Positions 7,621 through 15,693 of a stretch of 45,327 bases of DNA are shown one piece after another (the first letter of the stretch is position 1; each line of letters begins with the position of its first letter). This DNA is from Mycolicibacter kumamotonensis (GTDB lineage: Bacteria; Actinomycetota; Actinomycetes; Mycobacteriales; Mycobacteriaceae), in NCBI RefSeq assembly GCF_002086285.1, contig NZ_MVHU01000033.1, positions 1 through 45,327 of the forward strand. The letters run 5' to 3'. A model generated the notes under the pieces. It was not told the origin of the DNA, ran no database searches, and was given only the letters and a program-made list of their open reading frames with translations. The translations under genes and the position numbers were made by a program.

Positions 7621-8837
7621 GCCAACCGCCGCTGCAGCTGTAGGAACGCCGTGTAGTTGGCGACGACCTCGACCGGCCCGGGCGGGCAGGACGCGATCGC
7701 CGCGCAGGTGTCGTGCACCAGGCTGTGCTGCACACCGGCGTACCCGAGCCGCACCGCCAGGTCGGTGCCGCGCTCACCGGCGGCCACCACGTGGACCCCT
7801 TCGAAATGCTCGAAGCGCACATCCCACAGCCAGGACAGGTCTTCGCCGTCGGGGACCTGGCCGTTGACGGCGATCACCACCCCGGCGGCCTGGTGGTCGA
7901 CCATCGACAGCGCCTCCTGCCAGCCGGCCGGGTTCTTGGCCAGCAGCATCCGCACCGTGTGCTGGCCGACCTGCACGCTGCGGTAGCGCCCCGCGACCTC
8001 GTCGACGGCGCCCACGGCGGCCACCGCTGTGCCGGGATCGGCGCCCACCGCCACGGCGGCGGCGACGGCCTGGGCGGCGTTGCCGCGATTGACCTTTCCG
8101 GGCAGCGCGAGCCGCATCGGCAGCATCAGACCGTCGGGCCCGTACAGCGAGTCGTCGTCGAACCACCACTGCGGGGTGGGGCGGTGAAAGTCGCATCCGG
8201 TGGAGCGCCAGTGCCCATCGCGGCGTTCGATCACCTCACCGCTGCGCGGGCAGCTGACCGAGTCACCGGCCCAGCCGCCGCCGGCGGCCACCCACACCAC
8301 GTTGGGGGAGTCGTAGGCGGCCGAGGTCATCAGCACGTCGTCGCAGTTGGCGACGACCACCGTCTGCGGATGCCGGGCCAGCCCGGCGCGCAGCGCGCGT
8401 TCCACGGCGTTGATCTCACCGACCCGGTCCAGTTGGTCGCGGGACAGGTTGAGCAAGACGACCACGGCCGGCGAGACCGCATCGGCCACGTGGGGCACGT
8501 GCATCTCGTCGACCTCGAGGGCGGCCAGCGGCGCGGTGCGGTCGGCGGCTAGGGCCGCGATCAGCCCGGCGTCCATGTTGGCGCCCTCGGCGTTGGTGGC
8601 CACCGCGCCCAGGTCACGCAGCGCCGCGGCGACCATGCGGGTGGTGGTCGACTTGCCGTTGGTGCCGGTGACGACAACGCTGCGCCGTCCGGTGCCCAGC
8701 TGGCGCAGGATCGAGCGGTCCAGGGTCATCGCGACCAGGCCGCCGATCATCGCCCCGGCGCCGCGGCCGGTGACCCGCGACGCCCAGCGCGCGCCGGCTC
8801 CAGCGGCCAGCGCTAGGCGTCCACGTGCGGTGATCAC
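7617..8837 (-). CDS. murT: Lipid II isoglutaminyl synthase, Mur-ligase-like subunit MurT, 406 aa
   Basis: Mur-ligase fold with the ATP-binding loop VVTGTNGKSTTTRM near residue 55 and the central motif LNLSRDQLDRVGEI. A cysteine-containing insert around SCPRSGEVIERRDGHW matches the DUF1727/MurT zinc-ribbon region. MurT activates D-Glu of lipid II with ATP for amidation by ammonia from GatD. The start is placed at GTG 8837 (protein opening ITARGRLALAAGA), where mycobacterial MurT proteins begin as I remember them. An in-frame extension to 8900 is Arg-rich and unlike the family. No clear ribosome site precedes the GTG, so the exact start remains uncertain. The last four bases overlap gatD. Confidence 0.92.
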   Translation of the reverse strand: MITARGRLALAAGAGARWASRVTGRGAGAMIGGLVAMTLDRSILRQLGTGRRSVVVTGTNGKSTTTRMVAAALRDLGAVATNAEGANMDAGLIAALAADRTAPLAALEVDEMHVPHVADAVSPAVVVLLNLSRDQLDRVGEINAVERALRAGLARHPQTVVVANCDDVLMTSAAYDSPNVVWVAAGGGWAGDSVSCPRSGEVIERRDGHWRSTGCDFHRPTPQWWFDDDSLYGPDGLMLPMRLALPGKVNRGNAAQAVAAAVAVGADPGTAVAAVGAVDEVAGRYRSVQVGQHTVRMLLAKNPAGWQEALSMVDHQAAGVVIAVNGQVPDGEDLSWLWDVRFEHFEGVHVVAAGERGTDLAVRLGYAGVQHSLVHDTCAAIASCPPGPVEVVANYTAFLQLQRRLA

Positions 8838-8968
8838 GCTCGGCAGTTTATGGCGATCGCCGGCGCGCCGTCCGCGCCGGGCGTCGCGGACCGCGCTCAA
8901 CGGTTTAAGTCGCCGACACGAGGTGCAGCAGACGTGGAACGGTCACCCCGGCGTGCCATCCTCATCGC

Positions 8969-9967
8969 ATGAGTGCGCTGTGGGGCCGCCCGGCTCGCGA
9001 TCCCGGCGACGGCTGGGCCGTCGTCGACGTCGAGACGTCGGGGTTTCGGCCCGGGCAGGCTCGCGTGCTCAGCGTCGCCGCGCTGGCGCTCGACGCCGAC
9101 GGGCGCATCGAGCGGTCGGTGTCGCACCTGGTCAACCCGGGCACCGACCCCGGCCCCACCCACGTGCACGGGCTCACCGCCGAGATGCTGGCGGGTCAGC
9201 CGCGGTTCGCCGACGTCGTCGACGAGGTCGCCGAGCTGCTGGCCGGTCGCACCCTGGTGGCGCACAACGTGGCGTTCGATTACACCTTCCTGGCCGTCGA
9301 AGCCGAGATGGCCGGCGCCGAACTGCCCATCGACTCGGTGATGTGCACGCTGGAATTGGCCCGGCGGCTGGACCTGGGCCTGGCCAACCTGCGGCTGCAG
9401 ACCCTCGCCGCGCACTGGGGCATCGTCCAGACCCGGGCGCACGACGCGCTCGATGACGCTCGGGTGCTGGCCGGGGTGCTGCAGCCTGCCCTGCAGCGGG
9501 CCCGGGAACGCGACGTGTGGCTGCCGGTGCGGCCGGTCACCCGCCGCCGGTGGCCCAACGGCCGGATCACCCACGAGGAACTGCGGCCGCTGAAGGCGCT
9601 GGCATCGCGGATGCCGTGTGCGTATCTGAACCCTGGCCGATACGTGCGGGGGCGTCCGCTGGTGCAGGGTATGCGGGTCGCGCTGTCCGCCGAATGCACC
9701 CGCACCCACGAGGAACTCGTCGAGCGCATCCTGTACGCCGGCCTGGCCTACAGCGACGTCGTCGACACCACCACCTCGCTGGTGATCTGCAACGACGAAC
9801 GTCCGGAGCAGGGCAAGGGCTACCAGGCGCAGGAATTGGGTGTGCCGACGGTCTCCGACGAGCAGTTCATGGCCTGCATCGGAAGGGTGGGCGGGGTCGT
9901 CCAAGGCACCGGCATCGAGCAGTTCGTCGACGCCGGGGCGGCCGGCGAGCAGATCTCACTGTTCTGA
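8969..9967 (+). CDS. DnaQ-like DEDDh 3'-5' exonuclease with BRCT region, 332 aa
   Basis: Residues about 15-180 form an exonuclease domain with all DEDDh elements: VVDVETSGF (Asp and Glu), LVAHNVAFDYTFL (Asp), and HDALDDARVLAGVL (His and Asp). This is the fold of the DNA polymerase III epsilon proofreading subunit. Residues about 230-310, with GMRVALSAECTRTHEELVERI and VSDEQFMACIG, look like a BRCT domain, the arrangement of the H37Rv Rv3711c-type protein. The precise role, replicative proofreading or repair, cannot be read from sequence. It is divergent from murT across 131 bases and convergent with the next regulator. The ATG at 8969 starts just before the exonuclease fold. Confidence 0.9.
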   Translation: MSALWGRPARDPGDGWAVVDVETSGFRPGQARVLSVAALALDADGRIERSVSHLVNPGTDPGPTHVHGLTAEMLAGQPRFADVVDEVAELLAGRTLVAHNVAFDYTFLAVEAEMAGAELPIDSVMCTLELARRLDLGLANLRLQTLAAHWGIVQTRAHDALDDARVLAGVLQPALQRARERDVWLPVRPVTRRRWPNGRITHEELRPLKALASRMPCAYLNPGRYVRGRPLVQGMRVALSAECTRTHEELVERILYAGLAYSDVVDTTTSLVICNDERPEQGKGYQAQELGVPTVSDEQFMACIGRVGGVVQGTGIEQFVDAGAAGEQISLF

Positions 9968-9987
9968 GGGGTTGGCGCGCCGCTGGA

Positions 9988-11835
9988 CTACGCGGTGATG
10001 CCGTAGGTCTTCAATTTCCGGTACAGGCTGGAACGCGACATTCCCAGTTCTGTCGCGGCAGCTACCCGGTTGTGGCCCACATTCTGCAAGGCCGCGACGA
10101 TCGCATCGCGTTCGATGATTTCTAGCGGGGTCAGGGCGCGCCGCGAGCTGGTATGGCAGTAGCCAGGCAGATCGCCATCCTGAATTTCACCGACCGGACG
10201 CTGGCGAACTGCGTGCGCCAGCGCTTCGCGCAGCTGAGAGATGTTGCGGGGCCACGAATATCGGGAGATGAGCCGTTGCGCCGACGGGCTGATGCGGATC
10301 TTGTGTTTGGGCGCGATCGTGTGCAGAAGTGTCGCGGTGATGGCCGGTAGATCATCGGTGCGGCACCGCAGCGGGGGCACAGTGATCGTGGTGTCGAAAT
10401 GACCCAGCAGTTCACAGCATGGCATGTCTGAGTTAGACGGGGATTGCGACACGGTCGCTACGATCCATGCCGGCCCATCCAACGATTCGACCGCCGAGAA
10501 ATATGCCTCGAGCCTTTCAACCTCGTCCGGGCTCGCCTGATCGATGTCACGCACGATGTGCAGTGCGGGTTCACTCAGGTTGCTCACTAGCGAGCCGATA
10601 TCCGATGGAGTGACTTCTATCCCGACCTGTGCCGCGTCGAGCGCAATGCTGCGTGCGTTGGGATAGATCGAGTGGAAGAGCTCAATGGCCAAGGTGGACT
10701 TGCCTACACCGGTCTCGCCGACCAGCAGTGCCGGCTGCTTGTTCTCCAGCGCCGTGCGTAGTTCGCAGCAAGCTCGAACCCACGCCGGCGAGCGGCCGCC
10801 GGCCAGAGCGCCACGTGAGCAGAAGGGTGCATCCGCGATCTGTGCGGGCTGGTGGGTCGCCACACCGATTCGCGGCGACGCTTGCGCGGCGAAATGGTCG
10901 TGTGATCCGGCGCGGCCAGAGTTGACCAGTTCGGCCGTCACCACGATGCCGGCGACCTCCGAGCCGGCAAAGATGCGGGTTCCCCAGAGGTGCACGAGAC
11001 GGTCTCGGCCCGACAGGGCGAATGTGTCGCTCGCGTGTTCCTTGTGCGTCATCAGGAAGGTTGCGTGCTCTCGGAGCACCTGCTGCTCGCCGGCGTCGAA
11101 CATCTGTTGGGCGCAGGGGCTGGCGATGAACAGCGTGTCGCCGAACGCGAAGACCGCGTGCCGAGCCGATCGGGCGGCAACACGTAGGTAGGTCTCGAAT
11201 ATCGCGCGTTGGGACTGGTTACGGTCGAGCAGCAGGTTGCGGCTGATGTCGTTGGCGGCGTTCTTGATCAAGGTGGGTATCAGCGGACTCCACGCCTGGG
11301 CCAGTGACGTGATGTCCAAGACCCCCTCGATTCGCCTGGTGACAGGGTCGATGATGGGAGCGCCTGTGCATGCGAACCTTCGCAGGTTCTCGGTGAAGTG
11401 TTCTGATCCGATCACGCTGAGTGGCTGGCCCGCCTCGAGGACGGTTCCGATGCCGTTGGTGCCTAGGGCCGCCTCGGAGCAGTCGAAGCCCGGAGCGAAC
11501 CGGACCTCGTCAAGGAGTTGGCCGACCACCGACGAGCAGTCGATCCGCTGGACGATGCGGGCCTTCTTATCTGACAAGGCGATGACCAGTGGCAGGTCGG
11601 CGGTGTCGATCTCCATCTGTTGGAGCACGGGCCGGGCACAGCGCACCAGCAGAGATCCGGTGTCGATCTCATTGGTGAACGAACTTTGCGGTTGCGCGGC
11701 ATCTACGCCCGCGGCCCTGCTGCGCTCCCAGGACGCCGCAATCAGGTCGGAAACCCCTACTGACCTGGCGCGCAGCAGAACATCAGCACCGGTGGCGGGC
11801 CCATTCGGCAAGGGGTCGCAGGCGTCGGCCGTCAC
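9988..11835 (-). CDS. AcoR-like GAF / AAA+ / Fis-type regulator, 615 aa, sigma-54 contact motif absent
   Basis: Residues about 65-205 are a GAF sensor domain of the AcoR type (EAALGTNGIGTVL, then SVIGSEHF). Residues 210-305 may be a second sensor. The AAA+ part has Walker A GETGVGKS at 373-380 and a PPLRCRTDDLP segment at 487-497. The Walker B region (LHIVRDID, 425-432) lacks the usual DE, and the GAFTGA loop that touches sigma-54 is missing between about 390 and 420. A Fis-type helix-turn-helix closes the protein (574-612, ending SRSSLYRKLKTYGI). Mycobacteria have no sigma-54, so it presumably acts with ordinary sigma factors. GTG at 11835 follows GAGGA. It is divergent from mscR and the likely controller of the block. 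Confidence 0.9.
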   Translation of the reverse strand: MTADACDPLPNGPATGADVLLRARSVGVSDLIAASWERSRAAGVDAAQPQSSFTNEIDTGSLLVRCARPVLQQMEIDTADLPLVIALSDKKARIVQRIDCSSVVGQLLDEVRFAPGFDCSEAALGTNGIGTVLEAGQPLSVIGSEHFTENLRRFACTGAPIIDPVTRRIEGVLDITSLAQAWSPLIPTLIKNAANDISRNLLLDRNQSQRAIFETYLRVAARSARHAVFAFGDTLFIASPCAQQMFDAGEQQVLREHATFLMTHKEHASDTFALSGRDRLVHLWGTRIFAGSEVAGIVVTAELVNSGRAGSHDHFAAQASPRIGVATHQPAQIADAPFCSRGALAGGRSPAWVRACCELRTALENKQPALLVGETGVGKSTLAIELFHSIYPNARSIALDAAQVGIEVTPSDIGSLVSNLSEPALHIVRDIDQASPDEVERLEAYFSAVESLDGPAWIVATVSQSPSNSDMPCCELLGHFDTTITVPPLRCRTDDLPAITATLLHTIAPKHKIRISPSAQRLISRYSWPRNISQLREALAHAVRQRPVGEIQDGDLPGYCHTSSRRALTPLEIIERDAIVAALQNVGHNRVAAATELGMSRSSLYRKLKTYGITA

Positions 11836-12331
11836 CGTTCCTCACTTAAAACACACATACTCATTTATATTACATAAATCATATTTTCGCTAATTTTAGA
11901 CGTGGATCACGTTTGCGCGTTTGGGCTGCCGCGGGACGGCAGTGGTCACGGCCATGCCGTAATGGTCGGTGCTGCGCCGAGCGGGCAAGCGGGCTCCCTC
12001 AACGGCGTGTACTCCAATGGGATCGATGTCTGCTCGACCCATTTGCGACAGCGGCGTCGACGGCCGGGATCATAACGACCATGGTTGGTGCACTTGACTT
12101 CTCAGTCAAAACCAACTGATCGCAATCAATCGACCTTACCGCCGCCGGTACCGCTGGGGTGTGTCCCAATTTGGGATTTGCCAATGCATTGCGATTGCTG
12201 CGGGCGCCACGGTAGACATCAGTCACGCCATCCGCGTACGGCGCCGGGCGGCGGGTCAATCTCTCAGGCATCGAGGAGGCCAAGGTTGTGCTGATGTTGT
12301 CGCAGCGATCGGAACGGCTGGTAGGTCGGAC
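11836..12331. promoter_or_regulatory. 496-base intergenic control region between the AcoR-like gene and mscR
   Basis: No gene is supported here. Bases 11841-11900 are only 23% GC by hand count and hold a 6-5-6 dyad (ATTTAT-ATTAC-ATAAAT, 11863-11879) just upstream of the regulator start. Bases 12084-12116 form an imperfect stem of GTTGGT and TTGACT pairing with AGTCAA and ACCAAC. ATCGCAAT (12119-12126) and its complement ATTGCGAT (12188-12195) flank the TGTCCCA palindrome at 12162-12178. The density of dyads suggests binding sites for the divergent genes; promoters could not be placed with confidence. Confidence 0.6.
12162..12178. promoter_or_regulatory. Operator-like palindrome upstream of mscR
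   Basis: TGTCCCA-ATT-TGGGATT: two 7-base arms with a 3-base spacer, 153 bases before the mscR ATG. It matches the perfect version at 14165-14181 in the whole left arm and in the first five bases of the right arm. It is probably a site for the AcoR-like regulator encoded divergently, since regulators with Fis-type domains bind such dyads. Confidence 0.6.
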
Positions 12332-13420
12332 ATGAAGAGTCAGACGGTGCGCGGAGTGGTCTCGCAAAAGCAGGGCATGCCGGTCGAGGTGACCGACATC
12401 GTGATCCCGGATCCGGGTCCTAACGATGTGGTGGTCGCGGTGACCGCGTGCGGGGTGTGTCACACCGATCTGACCTACCGCGACGGTGGCATCAATGATT
12501 CGTATCCGTTCTTGTTGGGCCATGAGGCCGCCGGGACTGTGGAGGCGGTGGGTTCGGCGGTGAGCGCGGTCGAGCCCGGCGACTTCGTGATCTTGAATTG
12601 GCGTGCGGTGTGCGGGCAGTGCCGGGCCTGCAAGCGCGGCCGGCCGCACCTGTGCTTTGACACCTTCAACGCCTCGGTGCCGATGACGCTGACCGACGGC
12701 ACCGAACTCACCCCGGCACTGGGTATCGGGGCGTTCGCCGACAAGACCTTGGTGCATGAGGGGCAGTGCACCAAGGTCGATCCGGGCGCTGATCCGGCGG
12801 TGGCCGGGCTGTTGGGCTGCGGGGTGATGGCCGGTCTGGGTGCGGCGATCAACACCGGCGGCGTCAGCCGTGACGACACCGTCGCGGTGATCGGCTGCGG
12901 CGGTGTGGGCGACGCGGCGATCGCGGGCGCGGCCCTGGTGGGTGCGCGGCGCATCATCGCCGTGGACACCGACGAGACCAAGCTGGCCTGGGCCCGAGAC
13001 TTCGGTGCCACCGACACCGTCAACGCCGGCACCCAGGACCCGGTCGAGGCGATCCAGGAGCTCACCGACGGTTTCGGTGCTGATGTGGTGATCGATGCGG
13101 TGGGTCGACCGGAGACCTGGAAGCAGGCGTTCTACGCGCGTGATCTGGCCGGAACGGTTGTGCTGGTGGGAGTCCCGACGCCGGATATGCGCTTGGAGAT
13201 GCCGCTGGTGGACTTCTTCTCCCGCGGCGGGTCACTGAAGTCGTCGTGGTATGGCGATTGCCTGCCCGAGCGTGACTTCCCGACCTTGATCAGTCTGTAT
13301 CTGCAGGGGCGACTGCCGTTGGAGAAATTCGTCTCCGAACGCATCGGCCTGGGCGAGGTCGAGGAGGCGTTCGCAAAGATGCACGACGGTACGGTGCTGC
13401 GTTCGGTGATGGTGCTGTGA
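12332..13420 (+). CDS. mscR: S-(hydroxymethyl)mycothiol dehydrogenase (mycothiol-dependent formaldehyde dehydrogenase), 362 aa
   Basis: A zinc-dependent alcohol dehydrogenase of the class-III type that uses the mycothiol adduct of formaldehyde and can also reduce S-nitrosomycothiol. Catalytic zinc ligands lie in ACGVCHTDLTYR and LLGHEAAG. The structural zinc site is the four-Cys lobe spanning CGQCRACKRG to the Cys in PHLC. The NAD site is VIGCGGVGDAAIAGA. The sequence is very close to the H37Rv Rv2259 protein as I recall it, across its whole length. ATG 12332 begins the conserved MKSQTVRGVV; in-frame codons upstream encode nothing recognisable. The next gene starts inside its stop (GTGA), as in the Rv2259-Rv2260 pair. 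It stands here in an added block between dnaQ and leuA. Confidence 0.92.
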   Translation: MKSQTVRGVVSQKQGMPVEVTDIVIPDPGPNDVVVAVTACGVCHTDLTYRDGGINDSYPFLLGHEAAGTVEAVGSAVSAVEPGDFVILNWRAVCGQCRACKRGRPHLCFDTFNASVPMTLTDGTELTPALGIGAFADKTLVHEGQCTKVDPGADPAVAGLLGCGVMAGLGAAINTGGVSRDDTVAVIGCGGVGDAAIAGAALVGARRIIAVDTDETKLAWARDFGATDTVNAGTQDPVEAIQELTDGFGADVVIDAVGRPETWKQAFYARDLAGTVVLVGVPTPDMRLEMPLVDFFSRGGSLKSSWYGDCLPERDFPTLISLYLQGRLPLEKFVSERIGLGEVEEAFAKMHDGTVLRSVMVL

Positions 13421-14040
13421 GCGGCATCGAGCGGGTCGTCACCAGCGGCACCTTCGAGCTTGACGGCGGCAGTTGGGACGTCGACAACAACATCTGGATC
13501 GTCGGTGACGATTCGCAGGTGGTGGTCTTCGACGCCGCCCACGACGCGGCACCGATCCTCGACGCGGTCGGGGGCCGCAAGGTGGTGGCGGTGGTGTGTA
13601 CGCACGGCCACAACGACCACATCACGGTGGCGCCGCAGCTCGGCGAAACCCTCGACGCCCCGGTGTGGCTGCACCCGGCCGACGAGATGCTGTGGCAGAT
13701 GACGCATCCGGACAACAACTTCGAGCCGATCTCGGACAACCAGACGCTGCGGGTGGCCGGCACCGAGCTGCAAGCCCTGCACACCCCGGGCCATTCGCCG
13801 GGCTCGGTGTGCTGGTATGCCCCGGATCTGGGGGCGGTGTTCAGTGGCGACACACTGTTCTGCGGTGGCCCGGGCGCCACCGGACGCTCGTTCTCGGACT
13901 TTCCCACGATCCTGGCCTCGATCTCCGAGCAGCTCGGCACACTACCGGCCGAAACCGTCGTCTACACCGGCCACGGCGACACCACCCGCATCGGGGATGA
14001 ACTGGTGAACTACGACGACTGGGTAGCGCGCGGCCACTGA
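13417..14040 (+). CDS. Metallo-beta-lactamase-fold hydrolase, Rv2260-like, 207 aa
   Basis: Carries the metal motif CTHGHNDH near residues 63-70, a second His in HTPGHSPGS near 128, an Asp in VFSGDTLFCGG, and a final His in VYTGHGDTTRIG, which together form a two-zinc hydrolase site of the glyoxalase-II type. It is translationally coupled to mscR (GTGA overlap). The likely substrate is S-formylmycothiol, or a related mycothiol thioester, the product of the dehydrogenase. This would complete formaldehyde oxidation to formate, but the step is inferred from position rather than shown by sequence. The GTG start at 13417 gives a protein of the usual length for the family. Confidence 0.85.
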   Translation: MSGIERVVTSGTFELDGGSWDVDNNIWIVGDDSQVVVFDAAHDAAPILDAVGGRKVVAVVCTHGHNDHITVAPQLGETLDAPVWLHPADEMLWQMTHPDNNFEPISDNQTLRVAGTELQALHTPGHSPGSVCWYAPDLGAVFSGDTLFCGGPGATGRSFSDFPTILASISEQLGTLPAETVVYTGHGDTTRIGDELVNYDDWVARGH

Positions 14041-14097
14041 CGACGCGCCACGAGGAACGAGCCGCGCGCTCATCCTCGACGGCTGGATCCACTGATG

Positions 14098-14163
14098 TTC
14101 GGTACCGCCGAAGCCGTCTGCGCTCTCAAATCCCTTGGGAACGCGCCCGACTCGTGTACCGAA
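14098..14163. repeat. 8-bp inverted repeat in the 211-base gap before the acyl-CoA dehydrogenase
   Basis: TTCGGTAC (14098-14105) and GTACCGAA (14156-14163) are exact reverse complements, 50 bases apart. The left arm also folds locally (TTCGG-N5-CCGAA, 14098-14112), which could serve as a terminator for the mscR pair. The right arm abuts the TGTCCCA operator. Function unknown. Confidence 0.45.
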
Positions 14164-14164
14164 A

Positions 14165-14181
14165 TGTCCCATCGTGGGACA
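14165..14181. promoter_or_regulatory. Perfect 17-base operator-like palindrome upstream of the acyl-CoA dehydrogenase
   Basis: TGTCCCA-TCG-TGGGACA has perfect 7-base arms and a 3-base spacer. A possible -10 box TAGGCT lies at 14204-14209, placing the palindrome centre near -43 from a start around 14216, a usual spot for an activator site. A near-copy precedes mscR at 12162-12178. Confidence 0.65.
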
Positions 14182-14251
14182 TCGATCAACGAAACGACGA
14201 CCCTAGGCTGATAAGCGACCAGAAATAAGGCCAATCAGCGAAGGGAGCACT

Positions 14252-15547
14252 ATGGCCATCGACTTTACGCTGACTAGGGAGCAGAAGGAGCTCCAGAAGA
14301 CTGCACGAGAATTTTCTCGAGATCTTCTCGCTCCTGTTGCGCTGAAGGCGGATGCGGAGTCTGACCCACAGCGGGCATTCGCGATGATGAAGCCCGTGTA
14401 CGCCGAAGCGTACAAACTCGGCTTCGCCTTCGGATTTCTGCCGGAAGAGTATGGCGGATCGGGAGCAACCAATCTCGATGTCCAGATCATTTCCGAAGAA
14501 ATTTGCGCAGTGGACCCCGGCTTCGGGTGCATTCTTCTCGTGAATGGCCTCGCGCTCATGCCGTTGCTGTGGTTCGGCTCGGAGGAGCAGAAGAAGAAGT
14601 GGTTTACCGAGGCCACCAGTGATCCGACCGGCGAATACATTGCCGGCTACAATGTGAGTGAGGCCAACGGCACGGCCAATTTTGATCACCCTGGTACCCA
14701 TTCCGCAGGTCTGCAGATGACAGCGGAATTTGATAAAAGCACGGGTGAGTATGTGCTCAATGGCTCGAAGTTCTGGCCGAGCAGCTCAGGTGGATGGGAC
14801 CTCAAGGGCGCCAATGTCAACATGTTCATCGTGCGGTCGGACCGCAACAAGGGTGGTAAAGAGGGCCTGAGTTGCATTCTGGTTCCGCGCGGAACGCCTG
14901 GCATGGAATTCAAGCCACCAATTGACAAGGTGGGCCATCGGACCAACCAGAACAACTGGATCGAGTTCGACAACTGCCGGGTCCCCGAGGAAAATGCGTT
15001 TGCGATCGGAAACGGCGACCTGGTTATTTCCAAGGCCTTCACCTGGTCGGGCCCCGTTGCGGGTATCGCCGCCGTGGGGGTGGCGCGCTCCGCGTTGGAA
15101 TGGACTATGGATTGGTCGAAAACCTATACCGCCGCCGGCGATAAGGCGATCATCAATTATCAGGCCGTCGGCTACATGTTGGCCGATATACAAATGCGGA
15201 TTGAAGCGAGTCGCTACCTGTGCTGGAAGGCGGCACACTACCTTGATATGTATCAGGAGGAAGGTCAGGCATTCGGTGCCATGGCCAAAGTATTTGCCTG
15301 CGAACTGTTGTTCGACACTGTCTTCAAGTGTATGCAGGTCACTGGCACAAACTCGCTGAACCGGGAATACCCACTGGAGCGGTACCTGCGCGAGGCCGTC
15401 GTTCTCCCGATATATGACGCGGGAACGATTGGGATGCAGCGCCGCAAGATCTGGGGTGTCATGGCAGACCCTGACTATGACATCAACGCCTTTAGGGACT
15501 GCAAGCCCGTTCCCTTTAAGAAGTCAATGGAGGGATGGGGGCTCTGA
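14252..15547 (+). CDS. Acyl-CoA dehydrogenase family flavoprotein, 431 aa, unusual active site
   Basis: The full acyl-CoA dehydrogenase fold is present: an N-terminal helical domain opening DFTLTREQKELQK, the FLPEEYGGSG turn, a middle beta domain, and a C-terminal domain with TGTNSLNREYPLERYLREA. In typical family members the catalytic base is Glu in a YEGT-like loop; here the loop reads IYDAGTIGMQ, with Asp near residue 389 and one extra residue. A larger middle insert (KFWPSSSGGWDLKG) is also unusual. Two hand-counted lines give 52% and 57% GC, against about 72% in the preceding gene, so transfer is likely. A GGGAG ribosome site precedes the ATG. Substrate unknown; a branched, cyclic or C1-linked acyl-CoA is possible. 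An operator shared with mscR ties it to the formaldehyde genes. Confidence 0.88.
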   Translation: MAIDFTLTREQKELQKTAREFSRDLLAPVALKADAESDPQRAFAMMKPVYAEAYKLGFAFGFLPEEYGGSGATNLDVQIISEEICAVDPGFGCILLVNGLALMPLLWFGSEEQKKKWFTEATSDPTGEYIAGYNVSEANGTANFDHPGTHSAGLQMTAEFDKSTGEYVLNGSKFWPSSSGGWDLKGANVNMFIVRSDRNKGGKEGLSCILVPRGTPGMEFKPPIDKVGHRTNQNNWIEFDNCRVPEENAFAIGNGDLVISKAFTWSGPVAGIAAVGVARSALEWTMDWSKTYTAAGDKAIINYQAVGYMLADIQMRIEASRYLCWKAAHYLDMYQEEGQAFGAMAKVFACELLFDTVFKCMQVTGTNSLNREYPLERYLREAVVLPIYDAGTIGMQRRKIWGVMADPDYDINAFRDCKPVPFKKSMEGWGL

Positions 15548-15693
15548 TCCCCCTCAGCCCGAGTGGTGGACGGGCCCCGGTCGGTTGACGATACGGCAGT
15601 CTAAGCCGTTTCGCATGGCTGCCGGGGTCCCGTGTCCCGAGTGCTCGCTACTGCAGGTGTCTGCTCGAGTGGGCTTCTGAGCCGCCTCGCAGC

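Noticed and set aside
14131..14140. TCCC-TT-GGGA as a third copy of the operator
   Set aside because: The spacer differs from the other two sites and the outer TG/CA bases are missing.
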